NCBI GenBank assembly: GCA_000759755.1
Contig: BBMW01000011.1
Coordinates: 372,001-436,000, forward strand
Reading direction: 5' to 3'
Source of the DNA: Citrobacter werkmanii NBRC 105721
GTDB lineage: Bacteria; Pseudomonadota; Gammaproteobacteria; Enterobacterales; Enterobacteriaceae
DNA: 64,000 bases
This document shows positions 31,861 to 41,056 of the stretch, one piece after another. Each line of letters begins with the position of its first letter. Position 1 is the first letter of the stretch. The notes beneath the pieces are model-generated. The model worked only from the letters and a program-made list of their open reading frames with translations, was not told where the DNA came from and ran no database searches. A program made the position numbers and the translations under genes.

Positions 31861-32478
31861 ATGAGTGATTACAAGCATCCCCTGCGCGTGGGCGTTGGCG
31901 GCCCGGTTGGCTCCGGCAAAACGGCGCTGCTGGAAGCGTTATGCAAAGCCATGCGCAGCAGCTATCAACTGGCGGTCGTGACTAACGATATCTACACCAA
32001 AGAAGATCAGCGCATTCTCACCGAGGCTGGCGCACTGGAACCGGACAGAATCGTTGGTGTGGAAACTGGCGGTTGTCCGCATACCGCCATCCGCGAAGAT
32101 GCGTCGATGAATCTGGCCGCTGTAGAAGCGCTGAGCGAGAAATTCGGCAACCTGGATCTGATTTTTGTGGAAAGCGGCGGCGATAACCTGAGCGCCACCT
32201 TTAGCCCTGAATTAGCGGATCTGACGATCTATGTGATCGACGTTGCCGAAGGCGAGAAGATCCCGCGTAAAGGCGGGCCAGGGATCACCAAATCCGATTT
32301 TCTGGTGATCAACAAAACCGATCTGGCCCCTTACGTGGGCGCTTCGCTGGAGGTGATGGAACGCGATACCCTGCGCATGCGCGGCGAGCGTCCGTGGACG
32401 TTTACTAACCTGAAAGCGGGCGACGGTCTGGCGACGATTATTGCGTTTCTGGAAGAGAAAGGAATGTTGCGGGTGTAG
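31861..32478 (+). CDS. ureG: Urease accessory GTPase UreG
   Basis: A 205-residue SIMIBI-class GTPase that powers nickel insertion. The Walker A is [12 protein letters not shown] near residue 10, the metal-binding CPH motif lies in [11 protein letters not shown], and the guanine specificity motif is NKTD. It closes the ureDABCEFG operon; no nickel permease gene follows, so nickel must come from elsewhere in the genome. Confidence 0.97.
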   Translation: MSDYKHPLRVGVGGPVGSGKTALLEALCKAMRSSYQLAVVTNDIYTKEDQRILTEAGALEPDRIVGVETGGCPHTAIREDASMNLAAVEALSEKFGNLDLIFVESGGDNLSATFSPELADLTIYVIDVAEGEKIPRKGGPGITKSDFLVINKTDLAPYVGASLEVMERDTLRMRGERPWTFTNLKAGDGLATIIAFLEEKGMLRV

Positions 32479-32489
32479 CGTGGTTTATC

Positions 32490-32521
32490 GCCGGGAGGCG
32501 GCTTCGCCTGACCCGGCCTAC
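32490..32521. repeat. REP-like element after ureG
   Basis: GCCGGGAGGCGGCTTCGCCTGACCCGGCCTAC resembles a REP unit and lies just after the urease operon. Confidence 0.65.
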
Positions 32522-32531
32522 GGTTTTGTTG

Positions 32532-32558
32532 GCCCGGTAAGTAAAGCCACCACCGGGC
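32532..32558. terminator. Hairpin between ureG and tsaD
   Basis: GCCCGGT...ACCGGGC, with an AAAAAA run at its far end, reads as an intrinsic terminator for the minus-strand tsaD or as a convergent transcript end for both genes. Confidence 0.6.
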
Positions 32559-32565
32559 AAAAAAC

Positions 32566-33579
32566 TCACGCCGCCGGTAATTCCGCCAGCGGCCAGCGTG
32601 GACGTACGGTCACGCCAAGATCCGCCGTTGCGCCCGCTTTAAAACGCACCATACCCGCATAGGCGATCATCGCCCCGTTGTCGGTACAAAATTCCGGGCG
32701 TGCATAGAACACTTCGCCGCGGCGTTTTTGCATCATTTCGGCAAGCTTCGCGCGCAGCGTGCGGTTAGCGCTCACGCCCCCCGCCATCACCAGACGTTTA
32801 AAACCGGTGTGATCCAGCGCGCGTTTGCACTTGATCATCAGCGTATCAACCACCGCATCTTCAAACGCTCGGGCAATATCTGCACGCGTTTGATCGTCAT
32901 TTTCGTTATTACGAATCGTATTCGCGGCGAAGGTTTTCAGGCCGGAGAAGCTGAAATCCAGTCCCGGACGGTCGGTCATCGGACGCGGGAAGACAAAGCG
33001 TTTTTCCACACCCTGTGACGCCAGCTTAGACAGCATTGGGCCGCCAGGATAATCCAGCCCCAGCAGCTTGGCGGTTTTGTCGAACGCTTCACCTGCCGCA
33101 TCATCAATCGATTCGCCCAGTAATTCATACTGACCGATACCGGTGACGCTGATCAATTGCGTGTGCCCGCCGGAAACCAGCAGCGCGACGAACGGAAAAG
33201 CAGGAGGATTCTCTTCCAGCATCGGCGCCAGCAGATGCCCTTCCATATGGTGCACAGGAATTGCCGGCACGTCCCAGGCGAACGCCAGTGAACGTCCTAC
33301 GGTTGCACCGACCAGCAGCGCGCCAACCAGACCCGGACCTGCGGTGTACGCCACCGCATCGATCTCTTTCGCCGTGAGTCCCGCTTCTTTCAGCGCGGCC
33401 TGAATCAACGGTACGGTTTTACGTACGTGATCGCGCGAGGCCAGTTCTGGCACTACGCCGCCGTAGTCAGCGTGTAATTTCACCTGACTATACAATTGGT
33501 TGGCTAAAAGACCTTTTTCATCGTCGTAAATGGCGATGCCGGTTTCATCGCAGGATGTTTCAATACCCAGTACACGCAT
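32566..33579 (-). CDS. tsaD: tRNA N6-threonylcarbamoyladenosine transferase subunit TsaD
   Basis: A 337-residue TsaD (YgjD/Gcp), an essential protein that with TsaB, TsaC and TsaE makes t6A37 in ANN-decoding tRNAs. The ASKHA fold signatures are [10 protein letters not shown], the metal-binding HHMEGH, SGGHTQL, and AGGVSAN. It diverges from rpsU over a 236-bp promoter region, the same order as in E. coli. Confidence 0.98.
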   Translation of the reverse strand: MRVLGIETSCDETGIAIYDDEKGLLANQLYSQVKLHADYGGVVPELASRDHVRKTVPLIQAALKEAGLTAKEIDAVAYTAGPGLVGALLVGATVGRSLAFAWDVPAIPVHHMEGHLLAPMLEENPPAFPFVALLVSGGHTQLISVTGIGQYELLGESIDDAAGEAFDKTAKLLGLDYPGGPMLSKLASQGVEKRFVFPRPMTDRPGLDFSFSGLKTFAANTIRNNENDDQTRADIARAFEDAVVDTLMIKCKRALDHTGFKRLVMAGGVSANRTLRAKLAEMMQKRRGEVFYARPEFCTDNGAMIAYAGMVRFKAGATADLGVTVRPRWPLAELPAA

Positions 33580-33715
33580 GACTTGTTTTACCTCGCTCTA
33601 TTACCGCGCAGTGTAGGACCAATGCGGGTTGATGTAAAACTTTGTTCGCCCCAGGCGCATGCCTCGTGTATACTCCTTGTCCTTATAAAAGTCCCTTTCA
33701 AAATCGCGTGGGTGC

Positions 33716-33745
33716 TTTACAAAGCAGCAGCAATTGCAGTAAAAT
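33716..33745 (+). promoter_or_regulatory. Candidate sigma-70 promoter of rpsU
   Basis: TTTACA (33716-33721) and TAAAAT (33740-33745) are spaced 18 bp and lie about 70 bp before rpsU. A second -10-like TATACT sits at 33669. The E. coli macromolecular synthesis operon has tandem promoters in this place. Confidence 0.5.
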
Positions 33746-33776
33746 TCCGCACCATTTTGAAATAAGCTGGCGTTGA

Positions 33777-34031
<255 letters not shown>

Positions 34032-34035
34032 TCCA

Positions 34036-34055
34036 TTGAGAGCTAAGGCTCTCAA
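34036..34055 (+). terminator. Hairpin directly after rpsU
   Basis: TTGAGAGC-taag-GCTCTCAA is a perfect 8-bp stem five bases after rpsU; only a weak T tract follows. Confidence 0.65.
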
Positions 34056-34076
34056 TTCAGACTGAGTTGTAGTTGT

Positions 34077-34119
34077 AAGGCCGTGCTTCCGGAAGGAATG
34101 CGCGGCTTATTTTCGTTTA
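34077..34119 (+). terminator. Internal terminator between rpsU and dnaG
   Basis: AAGGCCGTGCTTCC...GGAATGCGCGGCTT followed by ATTTTCGTTT matches the internal terminator known from the same place in E. coli, which makes dnaG much less transcribed than rpsU. Confidence 0.75.
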
Positions 34120-34244
34120 TACACGTCATCATTCAAGCTGCCTCAGAGTTGGCTGCAGTCGCTCACCCCAGTCACGTACTTGCTGTACGCTCCTGAGGAT
34201 TCGCTTCCTTGCCGCCTTGATGCATCCTGAATGATTTTGTGTAT
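34119..34244. repeat. ERIC/IRU element between rpsU and dnaG
   Basis: A roughly 126-bp element with near-inverted ends (ATACACGTCATCATTCA and TGAATGATTTTGTGTAT) contains CGCTCACCCCAGTCACGTAC and GCTCCTGAGGATTCGC, close to the core sequences used to define enterobacterial repetitive intergenic consensus elements. It pushes rpsU and dnaG apart and leaves about 25 bp before dnaG. Confidence 0.85.
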
Positions 34245-34269
34245 ATGAGTCATCAAAAAACAGGGGCTT

Positions 34270-36015
34270 ATGGCTGGACGAATTCCTCGCGTTTTTATTA
34301 ATGACCTGCTGGCAAGAACCGACATCGTCGATCTCATCGACGCGCGGGTAAAGCTGAAAAAGCAGGGCAAAAATTATCACGCGTGCTGTCCGTTCCATAA
34401 CGAAAAAACCCCCTCTTTCACCGTAAACGGTGAAAAACAGTTTTATCACTGCTTTGGGTGTGGCGCGCATGGCAACGCCGTCGACTTTCTCATGAACTAC
34501 GACAAGCTCGAGTTTGTGGAAACCGTCGAAGAACTAGCCGCAATGCACAACCTTGAAGTGCCCTATGAAGCAGGCAGTGGCCCCAGTCAGATAGAGCGCC
34601 ATCAACGGCAAAGCCTTTATCAATTGATGGACGGCCTGAACACTTTTTATCAACAGTCTTTGATGCAGCCCGCCGCTACCCCTGCGCGCCAGTACCTGGA
34701 AAAGCGAGGATTAAGTAGCGACGTTATCACCCGTTTTGCTATTGGTTTTGCGCCCCCCGGCTGGGACAACGTCCTGAAACGGTTTGGCGGCAATGCTGAG
34801 AATCGCAAATCGCTGGTCGATGCGGGGATGTTGGTCACCAACGATCAGGGACGCAGTTACGATCGCTTTCGCGAACGGGTGATGTTCCCCATCCGCGACA
34901 AACGTGGTCGGGTCATTGGTTTTGGTGGACGCGTGCTGGGCGATGCCCTGCCGAAGTATCTGAACTCCCCGGAAACCGATATTTTCCATAAAGGTCGCCA
35001 GCTGTATGGCCTTTATGAAGCCCAGCAGGATAACGCCGATCCGCAGCGCCTGTTAGTGGTGGAAGGCTATATGGATGTGGTAGCGCTGGCGCAATACGGC
35101 ATTAACTACGCCGTGGCATCTCTTGGGACGTCAACCACCGCCGATCACATCCAGCTGTTGTTTCGCGCGACGAACAACGTGATTTGCTGCTACGACGGCG
35201 ACCGCGCCGGACGCGATGCAGCATGGCGCGCGCTGGAAACCGCACTGCCCTATATGACAGACGGCCGCCAGCTACGCTTTATGTTTTTACCTGATGGCGA
35301 AGACCCCGATACGTTAGTGCGTAAAGAAGGGAAAGAGGCCTTCGAAGCCCGGATGGAGCAGGCGTTGCCGCTCTCCGCGTTTTTATTTAATAGCCTGTTG
35401 CCACAGGTGGATTTGAGTACCCCGGACGGACGCGCACAGCTCAGCACGCTGGCGCTGCCGCTGATCACTCAGGTGCCGGGCGAAACGTTGCGCATTTACC
35501 TGCGACAGGAGTTGGGAAACAAGCTCGGCATTCTGGATGACAGTCAGCTTGAACGTTTAATGCCAAAACTGGCAGAAAATGGCGCTTCCCGCCCTGTTCC
35601 ACAGCTAAAACGTACGACCATGCGTATACTTATAGGGTTGCTGGTGCAAAACCCGGACCTTGCTCCGCTGGTTCCGCCGTTAGGTGCACTGGACAGCAAT
35701 AAGCTGCCTGGACTTGGCTTATTCAGAGAACTGGTCAACACTTGTCTGGCTCAGCCAGGCCTGACCACCGGCCAACTTTTAGAGCACTATCGTGGCACAA
35801 ATGATGCTGCAACCCTTGAAAAACTGTCGATGTGGGACGATATAGCAGATAAAGATATCGCAGAAAAAACCTTCACCGACTCACTCAACCATATGTTTGA
35901 TTCGATGCTTGAACTGCGCCAGGAAGAGTTGATAGCTCGTGAGCGCACACACGGTTTAAGCAGCGAAGAACGCCGGGAACTCTGGACGCTGAACCAGGAA
36001 CTGGCCAAGAAATAA
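34270..36015 (+). CDS. dnaG: DNA primase
   Basis: A 581-residue primase that lays RNA primers at the replication fork. It has an N-terminal CHC2 zinc finger (Cys40, His43, Cys61, Cys64), the TOPRIM polymerase core (VVEGYMDVVAL and the DGDRAGRDAA motif) and a C-terminal DnaB-binding domain (about 435-581). It is the middle gene of the macromolecular synthesis operon and is bracketed by two ERIC-type repeats, which separate it from rpsU and rpoD more than is usual for this operon. Confidence 0.98.
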   Translation: MAGRIPRVFINDLLARTDIVDLIDARVKLKKQGKNYHACCPFHNEKTPSFTVNGEKQFYHCFGCGAHGNAVDFLMNYDKLEFVETVEELAAMHNLEVPYEAGSGPSQIERHQRQSLYQLMDGLNTFYQQSLMQPAATPARQYLEKRGLSSDVITRFAIGFAPPGWDNVLKRFGGNAENRKSLVDAGMLVTNDQGRSYDRFRERVMFPIRDKRGRVIGFGGRVLGDALPKYLNSPETDIFHKGRQLYGLYEAQQDNADPQRLLVVEGYMDVVALAQYGINYAVASLGTSTTADHIQLLFRATNNVICCYDGDRAGRDAAWRALETALPYMTDGRQLRFMFLPDGEDPDTLVRKEGKEAFEARMEQALPLSAFLFNSLLPQVDLSTPDGRAQLSTLALPLITQVPGETLRIYLRQELGNKLGILDDSQLERLMPKLAENGASRPVPQLKRTTMRILIGLLVQNPDLAPLVPPLGALDSNKLPGLGLFRELVNTCLAQPGLTTGQLLEHYRGTNDAATLEKLSMWDDIADKDIAEKTFTDSLNHMFDSMLELRQEELIARERTHGLSSEERRELWTLNQELAKK

Positions 36016-36032
36016 GAGAAAGACAAAACAAA

Positions 36033-36150
36033 GACAAAATCATTCGCGTTGTATCAAGGCAGCAAGTGAACGAACGCCTGGGAGTGTACATAAGTACATG
36101 ACCAGGAAGAGAGAACGCAGCTAACGCAGAGACAACGTGAAAGATGAAGT
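36033..36150. repeat. Second ERIC-type element, between dnaG and rpoD, inverted relative to the first
   Basis: Read on the plus strand, AAATCATTCGCGTTGTATCAAGGC, AGTACATGACC and CGCAGCTAACGCAGAG align in order with the reverse complement of the rpsU-dnaG element. It is more diverged from the core consensus than that copy. It fills most of the 284-bp dnaG-rpoD gap. Confidence 0.7.
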
Positions 36151-36299
36151 ATTTAACGGCTTAACTGCCGAATATCGATCGGGAAGCCCCCGACAGCCGC
36201 ACGGAGAGGCAGCGGCAAAATATAAGTATGCCCTCGTTTTGCCGTTGGCGGTTTTACCGCCCAACACCAATCAAACGAATTAAGTGTGGATACCGTCTT

Positions 36300-38144
36300 A
36301 TGGAGCAAAACCCGCAGTCACAGCTGAAGCTTCTTGTCCAACGTGGTAAGGAGCAAGGCTATCTGACCTATGCCGAGGTCAATGACCATCTGCCGGAAGA
36401 TATCGTCGATTCAGATCAAATCGAAGACATCATCCAAATGATCAATGACATGGGTATTCAGGTGATGGAAGAAGCACCTGATGCCGATGATCTGCTGCTT
36501 GCTGAAACCTCCAACAGCACCGATGAAGACGCGGAAGAAGCGGCTGCCCAGGTTCTGTCCAGCGTTGAGTCCGAAATCGGCCGTACAACTGACCCGGTCC
36601 GCATGTACATGCGTGAAATGGGTACCGTTGAACTGTTAACCCGTGAAGGCGAAATCGACATCGCTAAGCGCATAGAAGACGGGATTAACCAGGTTCAATG
36701 CTCCGTAGCCGAATACCCGGAAGCCATCACCTACCTGCTTGAGCAATACGATCGCGTAGAAGCTGAAGAAGCGCGTCTGTCCGATCTCATCACCGGCTTT
36801 GTCGATCCGAACGCGGAAGAAGACATGGCGCCAACGGCGACCCACGTCGGTTCTGAACTCTCTCAAGAAGAGATGGATGAAGATGAAGACGAAGATGAAG
36901 AAGATGACGACGACAGCAGCGATGACGACAACAGCATCGACCCTGAATTAGCGCGTGAAAAATTCGCTGAACTTCGTACCCAGTACGAAATCACCCGCGA
37001 CACGATCAAGGCCAAAGGCCGCAGCCATGCTGCCGCGCAGGAAGAAATTCAGAAGCTGTCTGAAGTGTTCAAACAGTTCCGCCTGGTGCCGAAACAGTTC
37101 GACTACCTGGTAAACAGCATGCGCGTCATGATGGACCGCGTGCGTACTCAGGAACGTCTGATCATGAAGCTCTGCGTTGAGCAGTGCAAAATGCCGAAGA
37201 AAAACTTCATCACCCTGTTCACTGGCAATGAAACCAGCGAAACGTGGTTCAACGCGGCCATCGCGATGAACAAACCGTGGTCTGAAAAACTGCACGACGT
37301 GGCAGATGACGTTCACCGCGGTCTGCAGAAACTGCAGCAGATTGAAGAAGAAACCGGCCTGACCATTGAGCAGGTTAAAGACATCAACCGTCGTATGTCC
37401 ATCGGTGAAGCGAAAGCCCGTCGTGCGAAAAAAGAGATGGTTGAAGCGAACTTACGTCTGGTTATCTCTATCGCCAAGAAATACACCAACCGTGGTCTGC
37501 AGTTCCTGGATCTGATTCAGGAAGGCAACATCGGTCTGATGAAAGCGGTTGATAAGTTTGAATACCGTCGTGGTTACAAGTTCTCCACCTACGCAACCTG
37601 GTGGATCCGTCAGGCAATTACCCGCTCTATCGCGGATCAGGCGCGCACCATCCGTATCCCGGTGCATATGATTGAGACCATCAACAAGCTCAACCGTATC
37701 TCCCGTCAGATGCTGCAAGAGATGGGCCGTGAGCCGACGCCGGAAGAGCTGGCTGAACGCATGCTGATGCCGGAAGACAAGATCCGTAAAGTGCTGAAGA
37801 TCGCCAAAGAGCCTATCTCCATGGAAACGCCGATCGGCGACGATGAAGATTCGCATCTGGGTGATTTCATCGAGGATACCACCCTCGAGCTGCCGCTGGA
37901 CTCTGCGACCACCGAGAGCCTGCGTGCCGCAACGCACGACGTGCTGGCTGGCCTGACCGCCCGTGAAGCGAAAGTGCTGCGTATGCGTTTCGGTATCGAT
38001 ATGAACACCGACCACACGCTGGAAGAAGTGGGTAAACAGTTCGACGTTACCCGCGAACGTATCCGTCAGATCGAAGCGAAGGCGCTGCGTAAACTGCGCC
38101 ACCCGAGCCGTTCTGAAGTGCTGCGTAGCTTCCTCGACGATTAA
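36300..38144 (+). CDS. rpoD: RNA polymerase sigma factor RpoD (sigma-70)
   Basis: A 614-residue primary sigma factor. Region 1.1 is at the N-terminus, followed by region 1.2 ([11 protein letters not shown]), a long non-conserved region with an acidic stretch ([16 protein letters not shown]), region 2 ([30 protein letters not shown]), region 3 ([12 protein letters not shown]) and the region 4.2 helix-turn-helix ([20 protein letters not shown]). The ATG at 36300 is the E. coli start; an open frame further upstream lacks a start signal. A strong terminator follows. Confidence 0.99.
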   Translation: MEQNPQSQLKLLVQRGKEQGYLTYAEVNDHLPEDIVDSDQIEDIIQMINDMGIQVMEEAPDADDLLLAETSNSTDEDAEEAAAQVLSSVESEIGRTTDPVRMYMREMGTVELLTREGEIDIAKRIEDGINQVQCSVAEYPEAITYLLEQYDRVEAEEARLSDLITGFVDPNAEEDMAPTATHVGSELSQEEMDEDEDEDEEDDDDSSDDDNSIDPELAREKFAELRTQYEITRDTIKAKGRSHAAAQEEIQKLSEVFKQFRLVPKQFDYLVNSMRVMMDRVRTQERLIMKLCVEQCKMPKKNFITLFTGNETSETWFNAAIAMNKPWSEKLHDVADDVHRGLQKLQQIEEETGLTIEQVKDINRRMSIGEAKARRAKKEMVEANLRLVISIAKKYTNRGLQFLDLIQEGNIGLMKAVDKFEYRRGYKFSTYATWWIRQAITRSIADQARTIRIPVHMIETINKLNRISRQMLQEMGREPTPEELAERMLMPEDKIRKVLKIAKEPISMETPIGDDEDSHLGDFIEDTTLELPLDSATTESLRAATHDVLAGLTAREAKVLRMRFGIDMNTDHTLEEVGKQFDVTRERIRQIEAKALRKLRHPSRSEVLRSFLDD

Positions 38145-38161
38145 TCTCGCCGTATAAGTTC

Positions 38162-38190
38162 AAACGCCACCGCAAGGTGGCGTTTTTATT
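38162..38190 (+). terminator. Terminator of rpoD
   Basis: AACGCCACC-gcaa-GGTGGCGTT followed by TTTATT, immediately before the converging mug stop codon. Confidence 0.93.
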
Positions 38191-38696
38191 TACATCCCGC
38201 GCATGATCAGCGCGTCATCCAACTCGCGATACGCCTCCACCAGCTTATCCAGTGTAATCCGGCTCAATCCGCTGGGATTTGGCAATACCCAAATCTGCGT
38301 CGCGCCAATGGTCAGCGTCTGCTTTCCCCACTGCGCTCCGCGCTGACTGAAGCCTTGCTCGAACGCCTGCTTGCCAAGGATCGCCAGCGCAGCGGGCTGA
38401 TAGTCATCAATCTTTTCAATAAGCTTACGCCCACCGCTACGCATCTCCTGTAGCTTCACTTCATTAGCCTGCACCGTCGGTCTGTCGACAAACTTGGTCA
38501 CGCCACAGCGGAAGTCCAGCAGGTGTTGCGCCTCTTCAGGTTTGAGCTGGCGATCGGTAAATCCCGCCTGATGGATGACCTTCCAGAAGCGATTGGCGGG
38601 ATGCGCAAAGGGGAACCCCGTACCTGCGGAAGATAGCCCCGGATTGATGCCGCAAAACACCACCCGCAGCCCTGGTGCCAGTATGTCCTTAACCAT
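38190..38696 (-). CDS. mug: G/U mismatch-specific DNA glycosylase
   Basis: A 168-residue Mug of the uracil-DNA glycosylase superfamily, which removes uracil and ethenocytosine from mismatches. The family-2 active-site motif GINPGLSSA and the late motif NPSGLSR are present. The ATG at 38696 is five bases after GGAG; the open frame goes five codons further without support. It shares its stop region with the rpoD terminator. Confidence 0.96.
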   Translation of the reverse strand: MVKDILAPGLRVVFCGINPGLSSAGTGFPFAHPANRFWKVIHQAGFTDRQLKPEEAQHLLDFRCGVTKFVDRPTVQANEVKLQEMRSGGRKLIEKIDDYQPAALAILGKQAFEQGFSQRGAQWGKQTLTIGATQIWVLPNPSGLSRITLDKLVEAYRELDDALIMRGM

Positions 38697-38820
38697 AATT
38701 ACTCCGAACAATACATCAGAGTAACAGTATAACGGACTGAAAATACATTGTTTATAAAATCAGCATCCGTACGCTTATGGCTGGATTGCGACGCGGAGTT
38801 ACTTTATAATCCACCGCCAC

Positions 38821-38896
38821 GGCCCCTTAGCTCAGTGGTTAGAGCAGGCGACTCATAATCGCTTGGTCGCTGGTTCAAGTCCAGCAGGGGCCACCA
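38821..38896 (+). tRNA. ileX: tRNA-Ile2 (CAT anticodon, lysidine-modified type)
   Basis: A 76-nt tRNA gene with encoded CCA. The acceptor stem GGCCCCT/AGGGGCC pairs perfectly, the anticodon CAT is at 38854-38856, and the T arm reads GGTTCAAGTCC. The sequence matches E. coli ileX, whose CAT anticodon is converted to read AUA after lysidine modification by TilS. It is at the left edge of an accessory block, as is common for tRNA genes used as integration sites. Confidence 0.95.
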
Positions 38897-38905
38897 AATA
38901 AAACA

Positions 38906-38942
38906 AGGGCTTAGATAAGAAATTATCTAAGCCCTTTTTCTT
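38906..38942 (+). terminator. Terminator of ileX
   Basis: AGGGCTTAGATAA and TTATCTAAGCCCT form a 13-bp stem with a 4-base loop, followed by TTTTCTTT. Confidence 0.93.
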
Positions 38943-39110
38943 TGCGTCAAATTTGGGTCAGGTAAGGTTTTGATTCCTTTCTACCTTAGATATCAGAAAT
39001 GTCATCCAGCCACGACTATCAGAGTAATGCTTGACTAAATCAGAAAGCCTTTAGCTCTGATAAATTACACTAAGTCTGGATTAACACCTTTTTAGTGGAC
39101 GTGTTCATTA

Positions 39111-39593
39111 TTACCAGCCGCCCAGAGAACGGTTGATGCCCTGAAGAGCTTGTGTCTGCTGCTGCATCAGCATCATTTGCTGTTGCTGCTGTATCTGCTG
39201 GTTTGCCTGCTGCATCTGCTGATTGTTATACGCGTCTTGTTGCGCTTGCTGGGCTTGCATCTGCTGCCCCATTTGCCCGATTGCCGCCCATGCAGCTTGT
39301 GATCGCGCGGTCTCGGCTTGTTCCTGAGAAAGCTGGTTAACACCAGCCTGTGAAAGCGCCTGGCAAGTTTCTTTTGGTACACTCAATACACCGCCGTGCG
39401 CATCCATACGTTTCTGTGCTTCATTACCAACTTCAAGCATACGATTTGAATCACCCGCCGCCATTGAATAACCGTAGGTGGTACAAAGTTCTGCATCAGT
39501 CATCTGCATAGCTGGTTTAAGTGGAGTCGTCGAGCAACCCGCCAGGAAAGATATGGAAACTGCTATTGCAAGGGCTATATTTTTTGCTTTCAT
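39111..39593 (-). CDS. Gln-rich lipoprotein, unknown function
   Basis: A 160-residue predicted lipoprotein. The signal peptide MKAKNIALAIAVSISFLAGC ends in a lipobox (LAGC, Cys20). The middle has two Cys (LCTTYGY, KETCQAL). The C-terminal third is dominated by Gln and Met (residues about 105-150), likely an extended or coiled-coil segment, ending GINRSLGGW. Start alternatives one or two codons upstream exist (GTG-ATG-ATG). I do not recognise a named family. It is the first gene after ileX and sits in AT-rich, gene-poor DNA. Confidence 0.8.
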   Translation of the reverse strand: MKAKNIALAIAVSISFLAGCSTTPLKPAMQMTDAELCTTYGYSMAAGDSNRMLEVGNEAQKRMDAHGGVLSVPKETCQALSQAGVNQLSQEQAETARSQAAWAAIGQMGQQMQAQQAQQDAYNNQQMQQANQQIQQQQQMMLMQQQTQALQGINRSLGGW

Positions 39594-39599
39594 CATCAC

Positions 39600-40196
39600 T
39601 TTTCTTTTGGTCTGTTTTACACCGTAGAGCGGTTATTTACTTCCTGCCGCTTGCGGTATTGTTTTTGGGGTTTATGTTCCAGATATAAGCTGGATAACTG
39701 TACTCATGCTGCATCCATCACTATTATTAGGTTCTTCAGCATTGTAGCCACTGCCGGTTATCTGGTTTGCCAGTTGGCCGCGTTGCCCCCTGGACTTACT
39801 CATCCTGTACGTCACGATATTACCGTAGCGGTAGACACGTACAGTCTCGGTGCTAAACGTTGCAACAGTGGTGCTGGTTGTATACCAATGATTCATACAT
39901 AGTGTTGGCACAATAAGAAACCTCTACGATAATTGCAGATAATGGTATTTTATTCATTTGAACTTTAACTCTATGATTTATCTTATCTCAGCCAGACTTA
40001 TTTAAAATAAAAACAACTACCTATCGATTAAAACGGTACTAACACAATACAAGAATAAAAATCACAATATCAATCAATAACTATGCTGCATAAATATTTC
40101 TCATCACACAAATATAAACAACAATCACACACCCGGTTAACAGGATATCAATCTTAATTAATTTATATTTAATCTCGACTATTGCGGATCTAACAA
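39600..40196. other. AT-rich, gene-poor stretch after the lipoprotein gene
   Basis: No convincing gene. A minus-strand open frame of about 70-79 codons (39672-39911) has plausible amino-acid composition but no clear ribosome site or family. The part from 39960 to 40190 is strongly AT-rich and presumably carries no coding sequence. Confidence 0.5.
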
Positions 40197-40224
40197 TTAA
40201 AAGACCCACGAGAAAACGTGGGTT
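40197..40224 (-). terminator. Terminator of the 42-residue peptide gene
   Basis: On the minus strand, CCCACG-ttttct-CGTGGG followed by TCTTTTAATT lies about 30 bp after the peptide stop codon. Confidence 0.8.
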
Positions 40225-40252
40225 AGCAATCTAATTAATCAGTATATTAGTT

Positions 40253-40381
40253 TTAGTAGCAGGTACCGCCTGCATGGTGGCTACCAGTACCGCCATGCGG
40301 ATGAGTGCCTGCCGGGCAAGCTTTAGCCACGCCAGTGAATGCTGCGACAGCCAGAACGGCAGCAAGGATAATTTTTTTCAT
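40253..40381 (-). CDS. 42-residue secreted Cys/His/Gly-rich peptide, unknown function
   Basis: A complete small gene. The signal peptide MKKIILAAVLAVAAFTGVAKA is followed by a mature peptide of about 21 residues starting CPAGTHPHGG and ending HHAGGTCY, with two Cys and four His. The Cys pair could form one disulfide in the periplasm, and the His and Cys pattern could bind metal; both are inference. GAGA lies about nine bases before the ATG, and an intrinsic terminator follows. I have no named family for it. Confidence 0.72.
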   Translation of the reverse strand: MKKIILAAVLAVAAFTGVAKACPAGTHPHGGTGSHHAGGTCY

Positions 40382-40769
40382 TTTTCGCTATCTCATTTTT
40401 GGAAGAATTCCCCGGCTCTGCGAGGAATGATATTTATCTGATTGTTGTAATAGTCTTGTACAACAAACTGCGAAAATCTACGGCAGCTTCTTCTTTTCAG
40501 CAACCCAAAAAAGATATCCATTGTGAAAAAAGCATGGAAGCCTGTGAAAACAAATTCCTTTAGCTATTCGTGCTTTGAAAAATTGTTTCAATACTTGATA
40601 TGGAGTTAACAAATAAGAGCAGGAATGCCTCAAGCTCCGTTTATCATTCCGCGCGTTGCTATTTGGTTACAGAACTTTCCGGCCCAGTCTTAGACATTAT
40701 CTAACCATTACGGTGCCACTCGTGAATATGCCCAAAAATCAAGGTTGCAGGCAGTTGATGTCTGATAAA
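40382..40769. other. Intergenic stretch between the peptide gene and a gene remnant
   Basis: No open frame or clear signal. The first 100 bp presumably hold the promoter of the peptide gene. Confidence 0.4.
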
Positions 40770-40952
40770 TTACTGCTCATACAACATGAGCAACAGCCCT
40801 GACTCCAACGCATCCATTTCAGCAGTTTCGGTAATATCCAGCTTATTCGCTAAAACTAAATCAACTGAACCAGGCTGATAACGCTCTGCCTGTTTGCATC
40901 GAAATGTGAAATGAGTACCAAGAAAAACAAGTAGGCGAGCAAAGAAGGTGTA
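40770..40952 (-). pseudogene. Possible gene remnant (C-terminal fragment)
   Basis: A minus-strand open stretch without a start codon encodes about 60 residues with protein-like composition (QAERYQPGSVDLVLANKLDI, then AEMDALESGLLLMLYEQ and a stop). It begins right after an in-frame stop. It looks like the 3' end of a decayed gene, but I cannot name the parent family and chance cannot be excluded. Confidence 0.3.
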
Positions 40953-41056
40953 TCACGAGACACGCCGATTAAGGCAGTTACATACGAAAGGTAACCCTTC
41001 TGGACGCCGCCATCCTTAGATGGAAACGTCCGTTAGCGTTTTATTCAATAGTCAGC

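Noticed and set aside
36840-36945. Highly repetitive acidic codons in rpoD (GAT/GAA runs)
   Set aside because: This is the normal acidic stretch of the sigma-70 non-conserved region, not an inserted repeat.
39672-39911. Minus-strand frame of 79 codons in the AT-rich region after the lipoprotein gene
   Set aside because: Some protein-like stretches, but no ribosome site, no family and an overlapping open frame on the other strand; not listed as a gene.
38897-41056. Search for a second copy of the ileX 3' end or an integrase marking an integrated element
   Set aside because: None seen by eye between ileX and nfeF; the island idea rests on gene order only.
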